Positions 52,745-64,000 of a stretch of DNA of 64,000 nucleotides are shown here, one piece after another (within the stretch, counting starts at the first letter, position 1; each line of letters begins with the position of its first letter). This stretch comes from Micromonospora sp. U21. Its GTDB lineage: Bacteria; Actinomycetota; Actinomycetes; Mycobacteriales; Micromonosporaceae. The stretch covers positions 1-64,000 of the forward strand of contig NZ_JAGPYK010000010.1 in assembly GCF_018070045.1 (NCBI RefSeq), written 5' to 3'. The notes beneath the pieces are model-generated. The model was not told the DNA's origin. It did no database searches and saw only the letters and a program-made list of their open reading frames with translations. A program made the position numbers and the translations under genes.

Positions 52745-53382
52745 GTGCAGCCCTCCAACATGTCCGTCAGGGTGGCCTTCTCGGCACTGGTCACCGTCAG
52801 CCGCCAGTGGTGCTTGACCGTCACCCAGCTTTCGGCGTACTGGCACCAGTACGACCGGTTCGCCGGTTTCCACTGGGACGGGTCCTGGTCACCCTTTGCC
52901 CGGTTGGAGGACGCGGAAACCGCGATGAGCTGAGGCCGCGTGGTGTCGTTGGCGAAATCGCCGCGCTTCGCGTCGTCCCACTCGTCGGCACCCGAGCGCC
53001 ACGCGTTGGCCAACGGCACCATGTGGTCGATGTCCACGTCGGAGGGATCGGTGGCGCTGCGGCCGTCGTACACGCTCTCCCAGCGCCCGCCGACCACATT
53101 GCAGCCGGAGAGCTTCACGTCCTTGCCGTCGCGCTGGAGGATGGTGTCCCGCACGTCGCAGTTCTTGCCGGTGTTCCGCCAGTGCGGGAAGTGCTCCCGG
53201 CTGTAGCCCTTCATCGAGCCGGCGCTGGCGACCGTCAGCTGGCCCAACTGATCGACGGCGTTGCCACCGTCACTCGGTGGCGGCGAGTCCGGCTCACCCG
53301 ACGGGACGCAACCGGCCACGCCGAGCGCCAGCGCCGCGACGAGCGCGGCCACCGCCGCGCGCGGTCCTGATCTGGTACGCAC
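52726..53382 (-). CDS. secreted HNH-type nuclease (DUF1524-like) lipoprotein
   Basis: 218 residues. Signal peptide with lipobox LGVAGC near residue 25. The nuclease core is DIDHMVPLANAWRSGADEW, then NDTTRPQLIAVSASSNRAKGD, with the D-H and N/K positions of the HNH (GmrSD C-terminal) fold. Cys pair DVRDTILQ...SGCNVV could form a disulfide, fitting an outside location. The GTG at 53382 has GGAGAGG at good distance. It could feed on DNA outside the cell; this is inference. Confidence 0.85.
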   Translation of the reverse strand: MRTRSGPRAAVAALVAALALGVAGCVPSGEPDSPPPSDGGNAVDQLGQLTVASAGSMKGYSREHFPHWRNTGKNCDVRDTILQRDGKDVKLSGCNVVGGRWESVYDGRSATDPSDVDIDHMVPLANAWRSGADEWDDAKRGDFANDTTRPQLIAVSASSNRAKGDQDPSQWKPANRSYWCQYAESWVTVKHHWRLTVTSAEKATLTDMLEGCTWANKP

Positions 53383-53489
53383 AGACGACACCTCTCCAGC
53401 TTGCGGTCTCCCGGCGATTGCGCACAGTACCCGGGCATGGTTTCGGCGTTTCGTGGCGTCTCCCACATGCTGCAAGGAAGATTGGTGGG

Positions 53490-54983
53490 ATGACCACACC
53501 TGCACCGGCGCCCGCACTGCGGATGGGCACCGCCGCCGGCCGGGGCACCCTGCTCGCCGCGGTGCTCGCGTCCGGCATGGTCTTCCTGGACGGCACGGTC
53601 GTCAACGTGGCGCTGCCCAAGCTCGGCCAGGACCTCGGCGCGAACGTGGCGGATCTGCAATGGACCGTCAACGGCTACCTGCTGATGCTGGCGGCGTTCG
53701 TGCTGCTCGGCGGCGCGCTCGGGGACCGTTTCGGCCGGCGGCGGGTCTTCCTGATCGGGGTGCTCTGGTTCACCGCCGCCTCGGTGCTGTGCGGGCTGGC
53801 CCAGGACACCGGCTGGCTCATCGCGGCCCGGTTCCTCCAGGGCGCCGGCGGCGCGCTGCTCACCCCCGGGTCGCTGTCGGTGCTCCAGGCCAGCTTCCAC
53901 CCGGACGATCGGGGTCGGGCGATCGGTGCCTGGGCCGGGCTGTCCGGCGTGTCCACCGCGCTGGGTCCGTTCATCGGTGGCTGGCTGATCGACGCGTTGT
54001 CCTGGCGGTGGATCTTCTTCCTCAACCTGCCGATCGCCGTGCTGGTGGTGTTGGCCGCCCTGCGCTGGGTGCCGGAGAGCCGGGACGAGAACGCCTCCCG
54101 GACCGAGGGGCCGGGCCGGACCCGACGCCGGTTCGACGTGGCCGGCACGCTGCTCGGCGCGCTCGCGCTCGCCGGCGTCACGTACGCCCTGATCGACGCG
54201 CCGGCGCGTGGCTTCGACTCGGCGCCGGTGGTGGTCGCGGCACTGGTCGGGGTGCTGGCCGCGGTGACCTTCGTGCTGCTGGAACGGCGGCGCGGCGACA
54301 GCGCGATGCTGCCCACCGGGCTGTTCCGCAGCCGGCTCTTCTCGGTGCTGAACATCTTCACCGTCGTGGTCTACGCCGCGCTCGGCGGCTTCACCTTCTT
54401 CTTCGCCGTCTACCTGCAGAACGTGGTCGAGTGGTCGGCGTTCCGCACCGGGATCGCGCTGCTGCCGATGACGGTGCTGCTGCTGATCGGGTCGGCCCGG
54501 GCCGGCGCGCTGTCGGCGCGGATCGGCCCGCGGCTGCCGCTGGCCGTCGGGCCGGTGGTGGCGGCCGCCGGTCTGCTGCTGCTGCTTGGCGTCGGCCCGG
54601 GCGCGTCGTACTGGTGGGACGTGCTGCCCGGGGTGCTGCTCTTCGGCCTCGGGCTGACCCTGGTGGTGGCGCCGTTGACCGCGTCGGTGCTGGCCGCGGT
54701 GGAGGACCGGTTCTCCGGCGTGGCCAGCGGCTTCAACAACGCCGCGTCCCGGGCCGGCGGCCTGCTCGCGGTGGCCTCACTGCCGCTGCTGGTCGGCCTC
54801 TCCGGCGCTGGGTACGAGCAGAAGGCCGAGCTGACGCACGCGTTCCGGGGCGCGATGGTCTGGTGCGCCGGCCTGCTGCTGGCCGGCGCGGTGCTGGCCC
54901 TCGTCCTGGTCCACCGACCGCCCCGCTCGGCCCCGCCGTCGCAGCCCTGCCACTCGCTGCCCGTCGCCACACCCCCGAAGTAA
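53490..54983 (+). CDS. MFS drug exporter, EmrB/QacA (DHA2) family
   Basis: 497 residues with 14 helices. It has motif D1 LDGTVVNVALPKLGQDLG, motif A GALGDRFGRRRVF, and motif C around LSGVSTALGPFIGGWLID. It is a proton-coupled exporter of drugs or metabolites. AAGGAAG lies before the ATG. The strong 49-nt hairpin begins inside its stop codon. The substrate cannot be predicted. Confidence 0.92.
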   Translation: MTTPAPAPALRMGTAAGRGTLLAAVLASGMVFLDGTVVNVALPKLGQDLGANVADLQWTVNGYLLMLAAFVLLGGALGDRFGRRRVFLIGVLWFTAASVLCGLAQDTGWLIAARFLQGAGGALLTPGSLSVLQASFHPDDRGRAIGAWAGLSGVSTALGPFIGGWLIDALSWRWIFFLNLPIAVLVVLAALRWVPESRDENASRTEGPGRTRRRFDVAGTLLGALALAGVTYALIDAPARGFDSAPVVVAALVGVLAAVTFVLLERRRGDSAMLPTGLFRSRLFSVLNIFTVVVYAALGGFTFFFAVYLQNVVEWSAFRTGIALLPMTVLLLIGSARAGALSARIGPRLPLAVGPVVAAAGLLLLLGVGPGASYWWDVLPGVLLFGLGLTLVVAPLTASVLAAVEDRFSGVASGFNNAASRAGGLLAVASLPLLVGLSGAGYEQKAELTHAFRGAMVWCAGLLLAGAVLALVLVHRPPRSAPPSQPCHSLPVATPPK

Positions 54984-55030
54984 GGAAGGGCCCCTTATCA
55001 ACGCCAGGCGTTGATAAGGGGCCCTTCCTT
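54982..55030. repeat. perfect 49-nt hairpin, bidirectional terminator
   Basis: Two 24-nt arms (AAGGAAGGGCCCCTTATCAA and four more bases, with exact inverse) surround one unpaired A. It begins within the TAA of the MFS gene and ends 26 nt before the leuA stop. The ends AAGG/CCTT give U-rich tails in both directions. Confidence 0.93.
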
Positions 55031-55055
55031 TCACACGGGCGTCGGGAGCTTGCGG

Positions 55056-56948
<1,893 letters not shown>

Positions 56949-56993
56949 TCAGGCCTCGTCGCGGCGACCAAGGAGGAGGTGCGCCTGCCACAT
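56949..56993 (-). CDS. leucine leader peptide of leuA
   Basis: 14 residues, MWQAHLLLGRRDEA, with three consecutive Leu codons (CTC CTC CTT). The codons end within the first arm of the attenuator stem. The ATG is 9 nt from a TAGGGT -10 box, so the transcript is probably leaderless. Such short peptides with Leu runs upstream of leuA sense leucyl-tRNA supply. Confidence 0.75.
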   Translation of the reverse strand: MWQAHLLLGRRDEA

Positions 56994-57002
56994 GACAGGG
57001 TG

Positions 57003-57031
57003 ACCCTACGTGATGGGATCAGGTCTGGGAA
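57003..57031 (-). promoter_or_regulatory. promoter of the leu leader and leuA
   Basis: On the minus strand, TTCCCA (57026-57031) and TAGGGT (57003-57008) are spaced by 17 nt. They match four of six -35 positions and the actinobacterial TANNNT -10 pattern. Transcription would begin within or next to the leader ATG. Confidence 0.5.
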
Positions 57032-57091
57032 GGTCGGTCCGGAGTGTGGGACGGACTTCACGCGTACATCGACCGTCGACCCGGGCACGGG

Positions 57092-57643
57092 TCAGCCGAG
57101 CAGCAGGTCGGCCAGGGGTCGGCGGCGGCGTAGGCCGGTCTCCTCGGCGACCAGGTCGGCCGGGAGGCTGAGCGGGTCGCCGAGCTTCCCGACGGCGACC
57201 ACCGCGTACGGCCGCACGCCGGGCGGCAGTTGCAGGTCGGCGGCGAGGCCGACGCGGTCCACGGTCAGCACCTGGCGCACGTGCAGCCCGAGCGCGGTGG
57301 CCTGCACGGTGAGGTGGGCGACCGCCTGTCCCAGGTCGTACGCGACCCCGTCCGCCGGTGCGGCGTCCGGCTCGGCGTCGGTGTCGACGTGCGCGGCGAG
57401 CAGTAGCGCGGCGGCCCGGTGGGCCCAGCGCTGGTCGCGTTCGAGCAGGTTGACCAGGATCCGCTTCCAGGTCTCGTCGTCACGGTGACCGAGAGTGAAC
57501 CGCCAGGGCTGGCGATTGCGCAGGGACGGTGCCCAGCGGGCCGCCTCCAGCAGCGAGGCCGCCTCGGCCTCACCCAGCTCCTCGGTCGGGTCGAAGGCCA
57601 GCGGGCTCCAGCGGTAGGCGAGCAGGGGGGTGAGGTCGGTCAT
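57092..57643 (-). CDS. nitroreductase family protein
   Basis: 183 residues. It has YRWSPLAFDP (FMN phosphate region), LEAARWAPSLRNRQPWRF (the flavin-binding signature near 38-55) and a C-terminal PPGVRPYAVVAVGKLGDPLSLP. Such proteins reduce nitro-groups or quinones with NAD(P)H in dimeric form. It is read away from leuA's leader. The physiological substrate is unknown. Confidence 0.85.
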   Translation of the reverse strand: MTDLTPLLAYRWSPLAFDPTEELGEAEAASLLEAARWAPSLRNRQPWRFTLGHRDDETWKRILVNLLERDQRWAHRAAALLLAAHVDTDAEPDAAPADGVAYDLGQAVAHLTVQATALGLHVRQVLTVDRVGLAADLQLPPGVRPYAVVAVGKLGDPLSLPADLVAEETGLRRRRPLADLLLG

Positions 57644-57726
57644 ACGAGGATCGTCCTGTATGGGTGATTCGCCCTCAGCTCGGGGCTGTCTAAATGTGGG
57701 CAAACGCACCCGTAACGGGATGAAGA

Positions 57727-58512
57727 TCAGGGCGTTCCCGCGCTCGGGCTGCTCGACGGGTCGGGTGTCGGCGGAGCTGCGGTGTCGAGCGGCTCCTCGT
57801 CCACCACGGGCCCGGCGAGCTGCACGGTGGCCGGCGCCGGACCGGGCGGAGCCGCGAGCTTCAGCGTCCCGGTCGCCGTCCGCACGCCGGTCGGCGTGCC
57901 GTCCCGGTCGTAGCAGTAGATGCCGACGTCCAACGGGGCGTTGAGCGAGGCGGACGTGGAGTCCACCGAGTAGCAGGTGCCGGTGAGGCCCTTGGGCGTT
58001 TCGGCCGGAGCGACCGCGAGCGGCGCGCGGCGGTCGGTGAGCACGTCCAGCCAGTCGGTGAGCGGGTGCTGGATCCGGGGGTCCAGCCGGCGGGGGAGCG
58101 CGTCGTCACGCTCACCGAGGCGTACGCAGCGCGCCGGCTCCGGCCGGCCGGCCGACGGCAGGGCGCACTGGAACAGCCCGTCGGCGGTAGCGGCCAGCGA
58201 GACGTCGGCGGTGCCCCCCAGCGCGCCACCCGGCACGTCGACCCGCCAGCTGCCGTCGTTCGCGCTGGTGAACACGATGGTGCGGTCCGGTTGGTCGGCG
58301 CGGCTGAACACGTACTGCGCCACCAGGTGGCGGTCCTGGGCCGCAGCGGCGAGCGCGGCCAACTCGTCCCGGGTCGCGTCGACCTCTACTGGGCCGGGAT
58401 CGGTCGGTGGCGGGGGCGAGGGCTGCTCGCTGGTGCAGGCGACCAGGAGCGCCGGCAGGGCGAACACGAGCGGCCCGAGCACGCGGCCGGCCGAGCGGAT
58501 GAGGACGGGCAC
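57727..58512 (-). CDS. lipoprotein of unknown function
   Basis: 261 residues. Signal peptide with lipobox LLVAC near 24-28. A Pro-rich linker leads to a domain with [20 protein letters not shown] and [18 protein letters not shown]; Cys pairs probably form disulfides. The tail is Pro/Ser-rich. It lies between leuA and ask on the opposite strand to ask. I do not know the family. Confidence 0.7.
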   Translation of the reverse strand: MPVLIRSAGRVLGPLVFALPALLVACTSEQPSPPPPTDPGPVEVDATRDELAALAAAAQDRHLVAQYVFSRADQPDRTIVFTSANDGSWRVDVPGGALGGTADVSLAATADGLFQCALPSAGRPEPARCVRLGERDDALPRRLDPRIQHPLTDWLDVLTDRRAPLAVAPAETPKGLTGTCYSVDSTSASLNAPLDVGIYCYDRDGTPTGVRTATGTLKLAAPPGPAPATVQLAGPVVDEEPLDTAAPPTPDPSSSPSAGTP

Positions 58513-58777
58513 CGACCCATTCTGGTGGGTGCCGGCGGCCGGCGGGGCCCCCGTACCCGGCTCGCCCCGGCGTGTCGGGCCCGGCCGCCCCGGCGTACCG
58601 CCCGACCTCGCGGACGGGGCCGCCCGCGCTGCCCCCGGCCCGGTCGGGCCGGATGGTGGGATCACCCGACCCGGCGCCGCGACCCGCCGGATACCCTCAA
58701 GGGGTCTGACACGCGCCGCCGGCCCCGGTGCCGGCGGCGTCGGCACGCTCAGGGTCACTGGGAGGGAGTGCACCGTC

Positions 58778-60043
<1,266 letters not shown>

Positions 60044-60048
60044 CGCCG

Positions 60049-61107
60049 ATGACGGCGCTGCCCACCCTCGCCGTGGTCGGAGCGACCGGTGCCGTCGGCA
60101 CTGTGATGTGTGAGCTGCTCACCGGGCGTCGCAACGTCTGGGGTGAGATCCGGCTGCTCGCCTCGGAGCGTTCGGTCGGGCGGCGGGTGCGCTGCCGGGG
60201 CGAGGAACTCGTCGTCCAGGCGGTGACCCCGGAGGCGTTCGACGGCGTCGACGTGGCGATGTTCGACGTACCCGACGAGGTCTCCGCCGAGTGGGCGCCG
60301 GTCGCCGTCGCCCGTGGCGCGATCGTGGTCGACAACTCCGGTGCCTTCCGCATGGACCGGGACGTTCCGCTGGTGGTCCCGGAGATCAACCCGGAGCAGG
60401 TCCGCAACCGGCCCCGGGGCATCATCGCGAACGCCAACTGCACCACCCTCGCGATGATCGTGGCGGTGGCCCCGCTGCACCGCGAGTACGGCCTGCGGGA
60501 GCTGGTGCTCGCCTCCTACCAGGCGGTGTCCGGGTCCGGTCAGGCCGGCGTGGACATCCTGCACGACCAGCTCGCCAAGGTCGCCGGAGGCCGCGGGCTC
60601 GGCTCGCGGACCGGTGACGTGCGGCAGGCGGTCGGCGACGACCTCGGCCCGTTCCCGGCGCCGCTGGCGCTCAACGTCGTGCCGTGGGCCGGCTCGCCGG
60701 CCGACGGTGGCTGGTCGTCCGAGGAGATGAAGGTCCGCAACGAGTCGCGGAAGATTCTCGGCCTGCCCGACCTGAAGGTCTCCGCCACCTGTGTCCGGGT
60801 GCCGGTGGTCACCGGCCACTCGGTGGCCGTGCACGCGGTCTTCGCCACCGAGGTCGACGCCGAGGGCGCTCGCGAGGCGTTGCGCAACGCACCCGGGGTG
60901 ATCCTGGTCGACGACCCCGCCGCAGGTGAGTTCCCGATGCCGATCGACGCGGTCGGCACCGACCCGTCCTGGGTCGGCCGGATCCGCCGCGCCCTCGACG
61001 ACCCGCGCGCCCTCGACCTCTTCATCACCGGCGACAACCTGCGCAAGGGCTCCGCCCTGAACACCGCCCAGATCGCCGAACTCCTAGCCAAGGACCTGAC
61101 CGCCTGA
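60049..61107 (+). CDS. asd: aspartate-semialdehyde dehydrogenase
   Basis: 352 residues. It reduces aspartyl phosphate with NADPH. The NADP site is VVGATGAVGTVMCELL; the catalytic Cys131 is in NANCTTLAM; SGSGQAGVDIL and HSVAVHAVF hold substrate and His residues. It follows ask by 5 nt, as in other actinobacteria. Confidence 0.95.
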   Translation: MTALPTLAVVGATGAVGTVMCELLTGRRNVWGEIRLLASERSVGRRVRCRGEELVVQAVTPEAFDGVDVAMFDVPDEVSAEWAPVAVARGAIVVDNSGAFRMDRDVPLVVPEINPEQVRNRPRGIIANANCTTLAMIVAVAPLHREYGLRELVLASYQAVSGSGQAGVDILHDQLAKVAGGRGLGSRTGDVRQAVGDDLGPFPAPLALNVVPWAGSPADGGWSSEEMKVRNESRKILGLPDLKVSATCVRVPVVTGHSVAVHAVFATEVDAEGAREALRNAPGVILVDDPAAGEFPMPIDAVGTDPSWVGRIRRALDDPRALDLFITGDNLRKGSALNTAQIAELLAKDLTA

Positions 61108-61137
61108 CCCTCCCTCCCTCCCTCCCTCCCTCCCTCC
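61108..61137. repeat. (TCCC)n tetranucleotide repeat
   Basis: About seven TCCC units follow the asd stop immediately. They end 9 nt before the third 62-nt palindrome and add to the C-rich tract that precedes each copy. Confidence 0.9.
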
Positions 61138-61146
61138 GGCCGCCCC

Positions 61147-61208
61147 GTCGATCTAGGGCATATCGTCGCGAGTTGATCTCCTGGCGCAGCGATATGCCCT
61201 AGATCGAC
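61147..61208. repeat. 62-nt palindromic element, copy C
   Basis: GTCGATCTAGGGCATATCG and its exact 19-nt inverse bound the element. It lies between convergent asd and the GGDEF gene. Length is equal to copies A and B; the arms match B nearly perfectly while the loop differs. Confidence 0.88.
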
Positions 61209-61251
61209 GCGGGCTGGGCGCGGACGGTGGAGGGCGGGGGCGTTGGGCGGG

Positions 61252-62679
61252 TTAGGCGGCGGCCAGGTGGACGCCGTCCCTTCCCTGGCGCTTTACCGCG
61301 TAGAGGGCCTGGTCGGCGCGGCGGAGGGTGAGGTCGGGAGACTCGCCTGGACGGGGCAGCGCGACACCCACGCTGATCGTGCGGCCGGTGCGCCGAGCCG
61401 CCTCGGTCAGCCGCTCGGCGATCCGGACCGCCTCCTCCGGGCGGCTCACCTCGATCACCGCGACGAACTCGTCTCCGCCGATCCGGTACAGCTCGTCGCC
61501 GTGCCGCAGCGCCCCCTCCAGCGCCCGGGCCAGCCCGACCAGCACCCGGTCGCCGGCCTGGTGGCCGTACGTGTCGTTGACGGTCTTGAAACCGTCCACG
61601 TCGATCGCGAGCAGGGCTGTACGGCCCGGGGTGGCTGCCGCGATCCGCTGCCCGAACGGGCCGGTGTGCCGCAGCCCGGTCAGCGGGTCGGAGCTGGCCT
61701 GTTCCCGAAGCCGGGCCAGCGTGCGCAGCCGGTCCAGGCTGGTCCAGGCCTGCCCGGCGAGCAGCTCCATCAGGCTGACCGTGGTCGGATCGGGGCGCAG
61801 CAGCCGCTCGTCGGCGACCAGCAGCACCCCGCCCGCGTCCACCGGTCCGACGGGAACGGCGACCAGCGTGCGCACCCCGGCCCGGGTCAACGGCCGGTAG
61901 TCCTCGGTAGGCGGCTGATCCGCCTCGCCCAGCGTGTAGCCGGCGCCGTACCGGTGCGCCCGATCGAGCATCCGACCGAGCGCCGCCGGACCCGCCTCGG
62001 TCAGCTCGGCGCGGATCCGGGTCTCCAGCTCGCCCGGGACCAGCGGCGACGGCCCCAGCAGAGCACCCTCCGGGCCGGCGATCAGCAGCACCGCCGTGGA
62101 GAGGGTGGAGACCTCCCGAGCGGCGCAGCTCGCCGCGCCCATCAGATCCCACTCGGTCGGCGCGGAGGACACCGCGGCGGCATGCCGGAGCAGCTTCTCG
62201 CTGCGGCTCTCCGCCGGCGGGCCGCCGAGCGCGACGATCCGCGCGCCGAGTCGGGCGGCCAGCCGCTGCGCGGTCTCCCGCCACGGCTCCAGGTCGACCG
62301 GCCCGCTCCACTGGAGGTCGAGCACGCCGATCGCCCGGCCGGACCGATCCAGCACGGGCACGCACAGCTCCGCGGTCACGTCGGGGCGTATCGGCAGGTA
62401 GTCCGGGTCGGCGGTGACATCCGGGACGACGGCCGCGGCGCCGGTCGCGTACACCCGGCCGACGATCCCGGTCTCCGGCGGCACGGTGGCGAAGACCTGC
62501 CATGCGCCGGTCGCCGCGACGCAGCGCAGCCGGTCGTGGACCTGGAGCAGCACGGAGATGGTCGCCGGGGTGTAGCGGGACAGCGCGGTGACCGTCCACC
62601 GGCAGGCCTCTTGCGCGCTCGACGCCATCGGCAGGCGGACGGTGACGTCACGGACGACTCGCTGATGATCCACTCGCAC
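61252..62679 (-). CDS. diguanylate cyclase with GAF domain (GAF-GGDEF)
   Basis: 475 residues. A GAF-like sensor region covers about 20-150 (VYATGAAAVVPDVTADPDYLP, DRSGRAIGVLDLQWS), a second GAF-like part about 160-300, and GGDEF about 315-475. The active site RIGGDEFVAV is intact, and RHGD five residues before it is the product-inhibition I-site, so the enzyme can make and sense c-di-GMP. SSDPLTGLRHTG is the usual GGDEF start. No transmembrane segment. GTG start. Confidence 0.92.
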   Translation of the reverse strand: MRVDHQRVVRDVTVRLPMASSAQEACRWTVTALSRYTPATISVLLQVHDRLRCVAATGAWQVFATVPPETGIVGRVYATGAAAVVPDVTADPDYLPIRPDVTAELCVPVLDRSGRAIGVLDLQWSGPVDLEPWRETAQRLAARLGARIVALGGPPAESRSEKLLRHAAAVSSAPTEWDLMGAASCAAREVSTLSTAVLLIAGPEGALLGPSPLVPGELETRIRAELTEAGPAALGRMLDRAHRYGAGYTLGEADQPPTEDYRPLTRAGVRTLVAVPVGPVDAGGVLLVADERLLRPDPTTVSLMELLAGQAWTSLDRLRTLARLREQASSDPLTGLRHTGPFGQRIAAATPGRTALLAIDVDGFKTVNDTYGHQAGDRVLVGLARALEGALRHGDELYRIGGDEFVAVIEVSRPEEAVRIAERLTEAARRTGRTISVGVALPRPGESPDLTLRRADQALYAVKRQGRDGVHLAAA

Positions 62680-62761
62680 GTCGTTCCAGGTAGGGGAGGG
62701 GCCGGCCGGCGCCAGGCCACACGATCAAGCGTACTCACGGCCGGCCGGGGTCGGCCGGGCT

Positions 62762-62793
62762 TCGTACACATGTGCCATCCACAGGCTGTGGAC
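62762..62793. promoter_or_regulatory. 32-nt intergenic element, copy 2
   Basis: On the minus strand it reads GTCCACAGCCTGTGGATGGC and then ACATGTGTACGA, 30/32 identical to 36993-37024. The SOS-like half is weaker here (9 of 12). It lies 83 nt before the GGDEF gene and 81 nt before the metallophosphoesterase gene on the other strand. A second CACAGCCTGTGG at 62793-62804 extends the palindromic pattern. Confidence 0.6.
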
Positions 62794-62873
62794 ACAGCCT
62801 GTGGGCGGCGCGGGTCCCCGGACGGTGCCGGCCGGCGATAGCGTGGAGCTTCCGGCACCGAGGAGGCGAACCG

Positions 62874-63653
62874 ATGCTCATCGCCCAGCTCAGTGACCCC
62901 CACCTGACCACCGGCGTGCTCGCCGCGGAGCCGGCCGCCGGGCTGCACCGCGCGCTCGGCCGGGTGCTGGCGCTGCGGCCCCGACCGGACTGCGTGGTGA
63001 TCACCGGCGACCTGGTCGACCACGGCCGGCCCGACGAGTACGCGGCGCTGCGCGAGCTGATCGGCCGGTTCCCGCTGCCGGTGCACCTGGTCGCCGGTAA
63101 TCACGACGACCGGGAGTCCCTGCTCGACGCCTTCGGCGGTACGCCCTGGCTCGGCGGCGGATTCTCCGCCTACTACCACGTCGACCACGAAGCGGCGACC
63201 GTCGTGGTGCTCGATTCGCTCATCCCCGGCAGCGACGGCGGCCAGCTCGGCGAGGAGCAGCTCGGCTGGCTCGACGGCGTGCTGGCCGGGCGGCCCGAGG
63301 TGCCCGCGATGGTCTGCCTGCACCACCCGCCGGTCGCGGTCGGCATCCCGGCGGCCGACGCCATCCGGCTCGCCGACGGGGACGCGCTGGCCGAGGTGAT
63401 CGGTCGGCACCGGCACGTCGTGCGGGTCGCCGCCGGGCACCTGCACCGCCCGGTCACCACGGGGTACGCCGGCACCGTGCTCACCGTGGCGCCCAGCACC
63501 TGGCGGCAGAGCACGCTCACCATGAGCGCCGACGAGCTGATCGGCTGGGTCGCCGAGCCGAACGCCTTCCTGCTGCACGCGGTCGAGCCGGGCGGCTGCG
63601 TGACGCACACGGTGCAGGTCAGCCACTCCGCCGGCCAGACGTGCGGCTTCTGA
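62874..63653 (+). CDS. metallophosphoesterase, CpdA-like (class III cyclic nucleotide phosphodiesterase)
   Basis: 259 residues. All calcineurin-type motifs are present: LSDPHLT (8-13), GDLVDHG, GNHDDRE, LHHPPV and GHLHRP. The order and size match CpdA/Rv0805-type phosphodiesterases. AGGAGG is 8 nt before the ATG. It is divergent from the GGDEF gene; whether it acts on cAMP or another phosphoester is open. Confidence 0.88.
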   Translation: MLIAQLSDPHLTTGVLAAEPAAGLHRALGRVLALRPRPDCVVITGDLVDHGRPDEYAALRELIGRFPLPVHLVAGNHDDRESLLDAFGGTPWLGGGFSAYYHVDHEAATVVVLDSLIPGSDGGQLGEEQLGWLDGVLAGRPEVPAMVCLHHPPVAVGIPAADAIRLADGDALAEVIGRHRHVVRVAAGHLHRPVTTGYAGTVLTVAPSTWRQSTLTMSADELIGWVAEPNAFLLHAVEPGGCVTHTVQVSHSAGQTCGF

Positions 63654-63667
63654 GGACGCCTCCGGTC

Positions 63668-64000
63668 GTGGTCGACACCGAAGAGCGGCTGGTCTGGTAC
63701 GTCGCGTACGGCTCGAACATGCACGCCGCCCGGCCGGCGTGGTACATCGGCGGCGGCTGCCCGCCCGGTGGGCGGCGGACCTACCCGGGCTGCCGGGACC
63801 GCCGTCCACCGAGCCGGTCGGTGCCGGTGTCGCTGCCCGGCGGGATCTACTTCGCCGGCGAGTCGGGCGCCTGGACCGGCGGATGGCGTTCCACGACCCG
63901 CAGCTGCCGGGCGTGGCCGCTGCCCGCGCGTACCTGGTCACCCTCGAGCAGTTCACCGACATCGCGGCGCAGGAGATGTACCAGCCAGCAGGTCACGCCG
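63668..64000 (+). pseudogene. gamma-glutamylcyclotransferase-like gene, frameshifted and cut by the window edge
   Basis: From the GTG at 63668 one frame reads WYVAYGSNMHAARPAW, the YGSN loop typical of this fold, through PGGIYFAGESGAWTGG. Then the frame is lost. In the next frame the protein goes on as MAFHDPQLPGVAAARAYLV and QEMYQPAGHA to the edge. One base appears missing near 63881-63884, where the expected GGC-GGG-ATG reads GGC-GGA-TGG. Similar genes in Streptomyces are often mislabelled histone deacetylase. A sequencing error at the G run is as likely as true decay. Confidence 0.75.

Noticed and set aside
58513-58777. Lysine riboswitch upstream of ask
   Set aside because: The 265-nt region is short and nearly all G and C, and no conserved lysine-aptamer elements were found.

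Overview
The window is about 72% GC and reads as chromosomal DNA of a filamentous actinobacterium, most likely Micromonosporaceae (Micromonospora/Salinispora-like). The signs are GTG starts and AGGAGG sites, the actinobacterial families DUF397, DUF5753-HTH, DUF6230/DUF6114, DUF2613, DUF3068 and CU044_5270, and two gene orders shared with mycobacteria. No phage, plasmid, CRISPR or large biosynthetic cluster is seen. The species call is inference.

Layout. 1-250: end of an rrn operon (23S-5S spacer, 5S rRNA, terminator). 297-3704: a frameshifted small gene, a VanW-type membrane protein and the NADH pyrophosphatase NudC. 3601-18003: an envelope glycan locus built around an AftD-like giant arabinosyltransferase, with a flippase-like protein, two polytopic proteins, a DUF2613 peptide, a GT4 glycosyltransferase, an acyltransferase-3, a DUF3068 protein and a methyltransferase. 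Mycobacteria carry the same families near aftD. 18400-27352: a DUF6230/DUF6114 pair, a DUF885 peptidase-like protein, an EamA exporter, a PHP phosphoesterase, an M23 lipoprotein and the tRNA deaminase tadA with its partner. 27353-29390: a DUF559 (Vsr-like) gene between two 62-nt palindromic elements, then deoD. 29466-31405: tRNA-Ser(CGA), then an ECF sigma/CU044_5270 pair bracketed by 64-nt direct repeats of the tRNA 3' end plus its terminator. 31406-34449: SDR, a decayed F420 oxidoreductase, TetR with operators, a TetR remnant and a small secreted protein. 34663-41261: a seven-bladed FG-GAP protein, MFS exporter, DUF397/HTH module, methyltransferase and membrane proteins.

41437-45912: tRNA-Ser(GGA), SRP RNA, dnaX, ebfC and recR. 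46226-52113: a complete dipeptide/oligopeptide ABC operon (binding protein, two permeases, two ATPases). 52250-54983: a small acidic protein, a secreted HNH nuclease and a drug exporter. 55056-61107: leuA with a leucine-coding leader peptide and attenuator, a nitroreductase, a lipoprotein, and the ask-asd operon for the aspartate-family amino acids. 61252-64000: a GAF-GGDEF diguanylate cyclase, a metallophosphoesterase and a frameshifted gene running off the edge.

The best candidates for something not yet described are the tRNA-flanked sigma-factor module (29545-31405), the 62-nt palindrome family set against C-rich tandem repeats (three copies, two flanking the DUF559 gene), and a 32-nt promoter element with an SOS-box-like half found in two distant intergenic regions.
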